DNA of 13,327 bases, taken from Rodentolepis nana (taxonomy: Eukaryota > Platyhelminthes > Cestoda > Cyclophyllidea > Hymenolepididae). The position numbers were made by a program, and so were the translations under genes. The notes under the pieces are model-generated. The model saw only the letters and a program-made list of their open reading frames with translations. It had not been told where the DNA came from and ran no database searches. Positions 1-8,800 of the stretch are shown piece after piece. The stretch lies in contig UZAE01014439.1 of NCBI GenBank assembly GCA_900617975.1, positions 982 to 14,308 of the forward strand, in the 5' to 3' direction. Within the stretch, counting starts at the first letter, position 1, and each line of letters begins with the position of its first letter.

Positions 1-17
1 CCCCCCCCCCCCTCCCC
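1..17. repeat. Poly-C tract at window start
   Basis: Twelve C, one T and four C open the window. The other end of the window is a run of eleven G, so both edges may be assembly breaks at homopolymers rather than biological boundaries. Confidence 0.9.
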
Positions 18-163
18 AAGAAGGTCCAAGTTAGGTGAACTTATTTTTGCCGCTTCTGCTGCAATTTTCTGCTTACCTCTTCAAACTTGACAGTCAAATT
101 CAACTTTCGATTTCAAGCTGTCACCGGAAGCGTTTTGGGCTGTATGGCTAGACGGTTTCAGTA

Positions 164-547
164 CTAGACAGTCCAAGGTTCTCCACGTTTTTTATTGAGA
201 TCAACTCTAACGTCAGTGCCGGTGCTCATTTGCAATTTGATTTCGCACTGATGATCGAGGTTACATACTATACTGGCTTTTAAGCCTCCTGTTTCTTTTA
301 GTAGTTTGCACTCATAACGCAGGTAGGCTTTCCACAATCTTCCATCAAAAGAAACCTTCAAATCGCTTCGGCATTTCAATCCTTTATGTCTTTTCCACCC
401 TCGTGGCAAATATCTCACCTTTGTCCCCTTGTATTCCACGGTCTTTATTAATTGAAGAAGGGAGTCCGCCTCTTTCATTCTCACGAGTGTTGGCCAAGTC
501 CTTTTTTCAAATATCCTACCATTTATCCAACCCCGTCGTAAATGCCA
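164..547 (-). CDS. Unrecognised minus-strand open frame, possible terminal exon
   Basis: The frame is open from just after a stop at 550-548 down to TAG at 166-164, about 127 residues. The first ATG is at 478-476 and gives 104 residues; an in-frame GTG lies at 484. The product is basic, rich in Lys, Arg and Trp, and has no signal peptide, membrane segment or motif that I recognise. Soluble-looking segments include KVRYLPRGWKRHKG and KVSFDGRLWKAYLRYE. An AG at 517-516 could act as a minus-strand acceptor, but its pyrimidine tract is poor. No AATAAA is seen on the minus strand between the stop and the window edge. It is much longer than the other chance frames in this AT-rich sequence and its composition looks protein-like. 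It could be the last exon of a host gene or part of a transposon. I assign no function. Confidence 0.3.
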   Translation of the reverse strand, partial: WHLRRGWINGRIFEKRTWPTLVRMKEADSLLQLIKTVEYKGTKVRYLPRGWKRHKGLKCRSDLKVSFDGRLWKAYLRYECKLLKETGGLKASIVCNLDHQCEIKLQMSTGTDVRVDLNKKRGEPWTV

Positions 548-550
548 TTA

Positions 551-1639
551 ACTCACTTTTGAATCGTAGTAAGATTCACAAATTTGCATAACCGAGGCAA
601 TTTTTGTTTTGATGAAATTTTCCACTTGTCTTGAATTTTAGCTTTAGATGCCTTCATAAATTGTGTCCCATTAGTTTCAAGAATTTATTTTTTCGATAAT
701 TTTTCTTCCAGTATAACTCCCCAATTGGCATTATTCCAATTAATTTCTTTTTTTATTTCATCTTCCTTTTTTACGAGGGCATCTTTTGTATTCGCTTTTT
801 TTCAAATTTAAATGCCCAAAATTCGCAACAAAAAATTGGCATGAAGGCGACAAGGAGGAGAGAAGACATATTTGAGGGTGTCTACTTAACTGGCAAGCAC
901 ATGTTGTGCACTGTGCAAGGTTATTCATTACTTCGGATGGGTATTTCAATCGTTAAACGTCACTTTCATTGTCACCGAGTGCTTTAATTTCCGTGAATTC
1001 CAATATGATTCTTTTAGACTGTTTTAAAGTACTTATTGACACCCGTAATGGACTTGTCTTTCAAAAGTTAAGAAATTGAGAGAAGAATTCCAATATATTG
1101 TAGGAGTGATTAGGTAGTTATTTAGTATTAGGTTTGGCAGACATAAGTCAGAATGAATAACCACTGCATAGGTATTTCTCTTGAAAGTACTGCACCCAAA
1201 TTTAAAAATATGATGGCGTGTGGTAAAGACAACATGCACTGTGTGGTCTGTATTATTGTCAAATTGTTTTTTTTGCTGTACGAAATGTTGAAATTTCACA
1301 TCACATGTGACATTTTTACCACGGAGTGATGGAGAAGTTATCCAATTGTCACTGCAAATCTTCCGATGGGAGTGTCACTGTCGTCACCCGTTTTTTTTCA
1401 CATGAATTTTAACTGTTTTGAGAATTTTAAGACAATTGATTGTTTTTCCAATTTTCATTCTAATTCATTCAAAGCTTACCCTTAATCAAATGGGGGGGGG
1501 TGATTGAAACGGTTCTCAGATCAATGCTATAACGTTAAAGAGAACAAAGATTTTTACTTTAAAACGAGTCTTTTAAGCTTCCTTAATAGCATACAACTGT
1601 CCAATCGTTCTACGTAAGTTAAGTACCTTAAAATAGATG
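551..1639. other. Non-coding AT-rich stretch, nothing identified
   Basis: Short frames on both strands are low complexity or stop-rich and lack convincing splice sites. A G9 run lies at 1492-1500. The 13-base string agaattccaatat, or close to it, occurs twice about 90 bases apart (near 997 and 1086). A TCACATGTGA palindrome lies near 1300-1310. Part of this stretch may belong to an upstream TRAK intron, since the 5' exons of that gene are not found here. Confidence 0.5.
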
Positions 1640-2370
1640 ACAATTTTCAACCCTTCAAATGGCAAATTTTGAGACAGGAGTAGGTAGGGAGACCCAACAC
1701 AACTAGTAATCAAAGAAACACATCCCTTTTGTGCAGAACCTAGTGGAACAAGATGGACGATTTACCATTGAAGAAATTGACAATGAAGTAGGAATCGCAC
1801 ACGGATGAAATCTGGAGCTAACGATTTGATCCAGAGAACAAACCTCAATCAAAAGAAAATTTGGAATTGCCAAGTTCTAATCTGAAATGTCGTAAAGTTG
1901 GTCATAGCCACTATTTTCTTGGGATTCAAAAGACAAGGACAGGATTAGTGACCTCATGTTATTATGAAGGCGTTTTGAAGAGGTTGAAGATATCCCTCTT
2001 TATTTAAAGTAACGGCTCCTGAAATTGCACAATCGCATTCTGTTTCATCATGACAATGTCTGTGCACAATCTTCAAGAGCTGTCAAGACCCTGTTGAGCG
2101 AATTTCGATGGGAAATGCCTCCACGTTTTTCTTACAGTCCTGGCCTTGCTCCCTCAAATCTTTCTATTTACAAAACTGAAAGAACACCTTAAAGGCATCC
2201 GATTTACGTTTTAAGATGAAGCGAAAAAAGGTATGTAGAAGAGTAGAAATATTGATTACAAAAGTGTATAGACACAAATGAAGCCTTCATCGAAGAATAG
2301 ATGTGTAATCACCTGTTAAATAAATTTATTTTTGAATTTGTCTGCGAACTCAATGACTTGCCCTCTTACC
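1640..2370 (+). mobile_element. Dead mariner-type (Tc1/mariner superfamily) transposon remnant
   Basis: Blocks of mariner transposase similarity appear in order on the plus strand but in shifting frames. About 1671-1804 gives the second helix-turn-helix region (LVEQDGRFTIEEIDNEVGIAHG-like). From 1804 the block DEIW...FDPENK contains the first catalytic Asp. From 2025 comes FHHDN with the second Asp, then SPGLAPSN; the last residue falls exactly where the third catalytic Asp belongs, with 34 residues between, as in D,D34D mariners, but is Asn. From 2167 the block KLKEHLKGIRF continues in a third frame. Stops occur at 1704, 1707 and 1819, and there are at least three frameshifts. The normal stretch of about 100 residues between the DNA-binding part and the first Asp is missing at about 1804. 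The family and the D34D spacing are clear. The element's ends are not, because I could not find paired terminal inverted repeats; the 3' end near 2366 is a guess. Confidence 0.88.
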
Positions 2371-2695
2371 CTTCTATACTGGCCTTTAGCTTGATAAGGT
2401 AGACCTCGCAATAACAGTTATCTTACATTTTATTCAAGATTGAAATTCTCAAATATTGCCTGCTCATTACTGCAATTAAAACGAATGTAAAGGTCCATTT
2501 CATTCCCTGCCAAGTTATATCTTTGATACGATCAGTTGGTTGAATGAACTTGAGAAGCATTGACAATTATGACCTGGGGAGATATTCTTTTTGGCATATT
2601 TTTTGTACTCTTAACGGATCCTAAGTGTCAACCGTTTCTGTCATTCACTGGATTTGCCACGAATACTATTTAATATTATCTCTCCTTCTCTGCAG
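2371..2695 (+). other. Probable upstream TRAK intron, 3' part
   Basis: No coding similarity is seen. The stretch ends in a strong acceptor, a pyrimidine tract followed by CTGCAG at 2690-2695. The downstream exon enters in the middle of a known domain, so this is most likely the 3' part of an intron whose 5' exon lies left of the window. The mariner remnant would then be intronic too. Confidence 0.6.
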
Positions 2696-2850
2696 ATTAA
2701 CCAATTACAGCATACCCTGGGTATGAAGGAAGAGCTTCTACAAATGTGGAATGACCAGACAACCTATGATGAAGAGCTGCCCTCTGATGATACCTCATTT
2801 GGCATTATGGATGAACCTCGAAAATCGCATCGGAAAAGCGAAGCTTCCAC
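2696..2850 (+). CDS. TRAK: TRAK exon a: HAP1_N coiled coil with Ser-rich hinge
   Basis: Encodes residues 1-52 of the partial protein, starting INQLQHTLGMKEELLQMW. This matches the end of the first HAP1_N coil of TRAK proteins, where an SMKDELL-type motif is expected. An acidic, then Ser/Lys-rich hinge follows. The acceptor is TTCTCTGCAG and the donor GTAAGT at 2851. The exon ends after two bases of a codon. The open frame continues upstream through the acceptor without an ATG, and homology starts mid-domain, so splicing to an earlier exon is required. Confidence 0.9.
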
Positions 2851-5800
2851 GTAAGTGCAGGTGTTTTCTCCACTCCTATTTTGCATCTTCTTCTGTTGTC
2901 TTTGTCGCCCATTGCATAACCTTTGACCTGCTTTAGGGATTCATTTTTGTGCCCAAATTGTCACTGCTTGATTCCATCACCTGGTGTTTCCTCAATGTCC
3001 CAGTGGTTAGTTATTGCTTCTTTCCTCGGAAACATGGCTTTCTATTTGTGTACCCCCCCCCCACCCCCCACTCCCTCTTCACAGCTTACTCACTTTAACC
3101 TCGCTTTTGTGCTTGATGTTTTCTTGTGTCTTCTTATTGTTTGACTGTTTCGTTACTTGCTGTTCTTAATTTTATCTATATATGGTGATCGGAGGTCTCG
3201 AGTTCGATACCTATTGATGTGAGCCCGGTTACGTCTAGTTAAAAAATGGCGAGATAAGATTTAAATTTCTCGTCGGAGGCTTCACGGTACTCCCCTTCTT
3301 ACCAAAAAAGTGTTGGAAAATGCTTTCTTGAGTGGATTCGGGGGGGGGGGGTTAATATAAGTGTGTTGATTAGATAGAATAAGTGATTTTGTCATAAATA
3401 TTAGCTTAATGGTTGACGTAATCTCCAGCACCTTAAAAATATTGGCGAAAGAGGTGATCAACACTTCTGTTTTCACTATCACCGTCTTTGTCTCTTCGCT
3501 ATTGGCTACTAAACGGAAGTACTTTCGTTTTCCGATTTCCTCTATTGGCATTAACACTTATTTCTAAAGTACACTGTTCCTGAGCCTCTGAAAACTAACA
3601 TATGTTAGTCGTTCTAAGCTCCTATGTTCTTAAGTAAAAGCATCTTTCGCAGAATTCTGTAATAGTAGTAAGTACTTTAATGTGGATACCAATTGTTGAT
3701 GCTAGTTCTGTTCTGAAGTGTCTTGCGGTTCTTAATCGATTTTAAAAAAAATTACATCGCTCTAGCTATTCCCTTTCGATTTGCATGACTAATTTAAGTT
3801 CATAGTTTTCAAGTGTCCTCGTTTTCTCCCACTTTCTTCATAATTTAATGCGAACAAGTGTTGGCTATCAATGTCCACCTTCTTCTTTTTTTGCTGATCT
3901 CCAAGCTCGGAGACCCCATAGTAGTCGAGTAAGCTGTGAGAAGGGGACGGGTTGTCGTTGAAAATGAAATCGGACCGGGGAGGAGCTCTTATTTAACTTC
4001 CAATACTTGTTGGGCTTGTTTCGCTGCTTCAGGCTCCAAAGTTCCGAATATGTTGATAAATAAAGTCGTCCAAACCACTTGCGAGCTATAGTCTCTTCCT
4101 GAAACTGTTAGCCAATTATTTGGGTATCCTGTAGAGAGCTGATATTGACTCTGAAATCCAGATTGTCCATTGATTGTTTTACTGTGACTACAATCTTCTC
4201 AGACCCCAGGAAGAATGGAGAAATCTCGTAACTCCCTCCTCATTTTGTCAAGAAAGTTCAACACTGTCAGTCACTTTATTTCCAGGTGAATTGTGTTCGA
4301 ATAATGCTCATGAATTCAGTTCTCTTCTTGCCAAGCCTTTTCGTTAACTGTACATGTGATTAGAAGACGCATTCTCCGTTCTCTAATGAGCACTTCCATG
4401 GCTTGAAGTTGTTTTCTGATAGGGTTCCTTATTTACTATCGATTTTCTTTCTTTGTAGCAAAGGTAGTGTGCGGGCAAGCCAAGACGATATAGAGCTAAT
4501 TCATCGGAAACTACAAAATTTGGAGGATGAGAACGCCTCTATCCGGAATACTGTAAGTTTACGTCCTTATTTTGTGGCCATTAATACATAGCGATGTTTA
4601 GCCAATTTCATAATCCATAGTGTCTCTTCTACATTGCTAGGTGTACATTGAGGGCAAAATTGGTGAGACTCAGAAAGGGTGAAAAGGCGAAGTTCAGAAT
4701 ACGATTCCCTTGCATTACCTTAGAAAGGAAAGACCGTTTACTTTATTGATTTTGATCAAGGCTACCAGGTGGGGGGGGGGGGGTTGGGAATGAAGCCTTG
4801 GGAAAACTATTTGATTTTACTCCCAATTGCTTTCTTTATAATCGAGCATAATTTTGATTGGTTGTCATACGAATTAACAGGGACTTTCCGACTATGTTTC
4901 CCATATCTTGTTCGCTGCCGACTTGTCCTCGCAAACATGTAGTGAACTATCTGAACACGTTCTCCAAACCTTCTTTTGAATTGGCTTTGCTTTTTAGCGT
5001 TCACGATTTCACAGTATGATTCAGAGAGGTATAATATGTCACACTTCCTTGCTCTAGAACAGAGATATTTCCTATTGCTCTTTTCTTGTAAGACTGGTAA
5101 GACCCGGGACGAACTAGACCGTTAATACTATACTCCCTCCCCCAAGACCTAGAAGATTCTGCAGAGTAGAAAAGGAGGAAGTAGGCCTTATTGGAGGAAG
5201 CGAAATCGTAGCCTATTTAGTAGGTAACGAGGAGCGGATAATATGGTTAAGGAAGATGACAATAACTTCGCGTTGTCAAGATTGAAACCCATGAACATAA
5301 TAATTGCATACATGCACTAAGCAGGCTAATTTACCGGAATTTCCCATACATAGATTTATTTCGACCAATTATCCGGAATTGAACTCGTATCCTCTAATAT
5401 GCACTATTGATGTTTATTTCTCCTTTTCCTCGTTAGCGTCAAGATGAGCAGCAATCTGCGGCCATGAAGGAGTGCTTGCGCAAACTCGGTGATGCAGTGG
5501 TATACATGAAGAATCTCTCGGAAGAGCAGTATCGGCGTTATGATGCTCTGATTCAACAACAGAATCAAGTTAATGCTCTAGCTGCACGCAGTCGGGAGTT
5601 GGAGAGTAGTCTCAACCAAGTATGACTTCTCGTATATTACTTAAATTAAATCAGTCGATCACAAGAACCGAGCATTATGTACTTGATTATTTATTTATTG
5701 TTAGATTGTCTTAATACTCTCCGGGAGCTAGTATTTTCAGGGAATTTCGAGTGCTTGCAAGTTTGGTGGATGTGTAAAATAGGTCATTCTGACACCTCTT

Positions 5801-8800
5801 TTTTCATTCTTTTCCAGTGGGAAACTTTTTTTTATCCTGTCGTTTTATATTCCCCGTTTTCAATGCGAAGACCACCTATTCAGCTTGTCCTTCAATCTAG
5901 GCACTCGATTGATTGCTTTATTGGCGCTAATGGATATCGAATACGGACTTTCCGACTTCCCTAATGAACATGTTAGCCATTTTGCCATCTGTTTTCCTAG
6001 CCAACCATTCGGCTATTAAACATTTCCCTCAAATCTTTGAATATACCTTGTCTTATAGTAGACAGTACCAATAATATTCCCATTGGTTTGGATACCAAAG
6101 TTTTATGAACAAGTTATTGGTCATTTAAAAATACCTGTGCAATTATCTCAAATGTGTGGTAACGCCCGCTATGAAAAATCATCTCCTTTGACTTAATTTC
6201 ACTACGCAATTCTAATTATTTTAGGTTGGTTTGACTAATGAAATGCTCGCATCTAAGGTGGAGGAACTAAACGCCGTCAACCAAAACCTTGTTCGGGAAC
6301 TACGCGAAATGAAGGACAAGTATGATGAGAGTCTAACTCTCTACTCTCAAACACAAGCCACCATTCGTAAACTTCGTGAACGATCTCGAAGGGCTAGTTT
6401 TCGACCCGCAATCCTTTATAGTCCCATCTCTTCAAAATCTCAGTCCCATTTGTTCTCTCCTTTGGCTGAAAAGCCCCTTTCGAATCTTGCCGATGAGCTT
6501 GCCCATTCCTCTTCCAATGAAGAGTAAGATGTTCTTCAAAAGTCACTCTACTTATAATATTATCAGTATCTGAGTTTTTATATTTTGTAGACCTATTCAA
6601 TCTACCTCGCATAGTCAGGAAAAGCCATTGAAACCGTCTAGAACAGACAATGAATCGGGAGAATGGGATGACCCCACTCTGGATAGTAGTGGATTTGTCA
6701 GTTCTTCAGGTATGGTTGGTTTAGCTATGCTCTCACAATTTGTTTAGAACCCTTTGACCAAAGCCATCACGCACCTCAACCTTCGACTACTTCTGCAGTA
6801 ATGTTTGACAGCCGACGTATAGCTCTCCAACACGGAATTAATATTGATCTCGACGACCCCGATATAGATGATGTCATGGAAATAGACGAAGAGTTGGGCT
6901 ATGTCGATGAATACCCGGAATTGATTCAAGCCTTTGATAATCAACACATATCTATTCAGCAGCCCACATTAACTAATCGGTATGGCCTCCTTATACACCG
7001 ACTTAATTTAAAGATATCGAAGCTTTTTTCTTAAAATGAGGCATAAATTAAGATTTAAATGATATCTTCTTGCTTTTATTTCGTTTTCGTTTCCTTTGAA
7101 GAGTTCTCGGACGACCCAAGCTGCCTGAAACCGAATTACAATTGGGAAGGCCGGAGAAGCGTCAGCCCAAGCCTCTTGCCACGTCTTCATTCTCTCGAGA
7201 TTCCTCTGCAAATCGCAGAAGTTGGGTAGTTAATGAAAACTCCGCTTTTGAGTATCCTGCCCCGCACAGTTTTGATGATACCGCGTGTACCCCCATGGCG
7301 TCTGTTCCTCTTTTTCCACCTCCTAGCATGTAAGTTGACTGGAACAGCAATGAATTTGACCTTTCCATCTATTGGTTGGCCTTTCTATTTTGGTGTTTTT
7401 TTGTTTCATTTCTTTTAGTCGTCCCCAACGACTTCAGCTGGTGAAACAGCTGCAGGGTTCTGGTGTGCTTCAAAGGTGGCAACGTCTTGCGACACCAAGT
7501 TTTACTGCAGCACTCTACGAGAGGCCTCTTAGTGGAGTGGCCAGTAGAGCTGTTGTTCTTCCCTCTGATGTAGTGGACTCTGACTCCGGTATACCCACCC
7601 TCTCCTCAACTTCTCAACGGTGGTCCTCTGGCTTCGATCTCAGTAAGTAGAAAATATAATAACTCTCTATATATATGCCTCGTATTTACATCTGCCTCGG
7701 ATATGTGCTAATTGCACTTAACTGATTGATTTTTAAAATCTGCTTTGGTTGAGCATTCATTCGAATCTTCTTCTAACACTGTTTTATCTCTTCTCTTTTG
7801 CAGGTAAAGTACCGCAGTCAGGTGAAGACAACAAGTTTGTCCCAATGTAAGTTATTGTGCACCCAAGTCTCTTCGATTGCGTTGCATTTTGTTGTTATTG
7901 CATGTGGCGAAGCTTTTATTATCATTTAATATCTTATTTGAGCTGCCAAATTTGTTATTATCTCTCTTTGTGGCTCGAATTCGCATTTTATTGACCTTTT
8001 CAAGAGGTAATAGTCCCATCTACCCTTTCTTTGGCCACGTAATGAAATTACTAGCTTTATAAGCTCTCGGCTAAATGAATTATGCACCCCTTCGACGAAC
8101 CAGTTTCTCTGCCTCTAAGTTTGAGTATAACTAAATTGCAGTAAATAGGACATCTATGAAAAATACAATGTTCCTCATAATCGCCTCACTTATTTTTCCC
8201 GTTTTTTTTTCCTGCAAAACTCCCATATAAGAGTGACTCCATAACAAACAATCTTTGAAATTTATGTGGTGTTTTAACGTTCACCTGATGTTCTCAAACT
8301 TTTGGGGCTCTTCATTACAGAACTTTGAGTTTCGTATTATGGTTTTTGTGAATTGTGGTATTGATTTCCTTGCGTTCGAATTAATGCTTTCCAAATGACC
8401 CTTTTTTGCGTTCTACCACATCTAATGTGCCTGGAGGCTTTCATCGAAAGTTCAATTTGCCAATGATCCTGCTTATGCATACCTATGACTCCGGATCATA
8501 TTGGTCTTGTGCTTATTTTAAGGGTACATCAGTTCCTTCAGTTTTATTAGTAAAGCTTGAGTAGATGAGCTTTTTCTGATTTTGAATGCCCTTAAAAATC
8601 ACAAGATATGTAGATATAGTTGTGTACGAATCTTTACAGTATTGTATTAGCATACTTCCGACAGGCGCAATGTACTAGTAATCTCGTATTGTTTTAAGAT
8701 GTTGTTGTATTGATAGCATGTGGTGAATTGTGCACAAGTTTTGTGTTGTATTGTACGTAAGGGAGATTAGAGATCCAATCTTACTCCCGTCCCCTGCCCT

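Larger units (their letters stand above)
2851..4458 (+). other. TRAK intron, 1608 nt, with repeats
   Basis: Holds a C10-A-C6 tract at 3053-3069, a probable SINE fragment at about 3183-3309 and a G12 run at 3340-3351. The remainder is AT-rich with no exon I can support. A frame open on both strands around 3400-3557 has no recognisable product. Confidence 0.8.

Noticed and set aside
1301..1310. TCACATGTGA palindrome as an E-box regulatory site
   Set aside because: A single short palindrome with no promoter context can occur by chance.
3200..3211. tRNA gene suggested by a B box
   Set aside because: No A box at the right distance and no acceptor or anticodon stems; better explained as a SINE fragment.
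3282..3557. 91-codon minus-strand frame
   Set aside because: It reads through the G12 tract and a SINE-like tail, has a low-complexity Pro run, and an opposite frame is also open; no family recognised.
4641..4662. Possible microexon between exons b and c after a TTGCTAG acceptor and before GTGAGA
   Set aside because: At 22 nt it would break the reading frame between two phase-0 exons.
4807..5004. Basic 65-codon minus-strand frame inside a TRAK intron
   Set aside because: No recognised motif or convincing splice signals; Lys/Arg richness is common in frames of AT-rich DNA.
5677..5964. 95-codon plus-strand frame in the third large intron
   Set aside because: Ordinary intronic sequence between well-matched exons; the peptide is Phe-rich with no motif and would break the TRAK frame if included.
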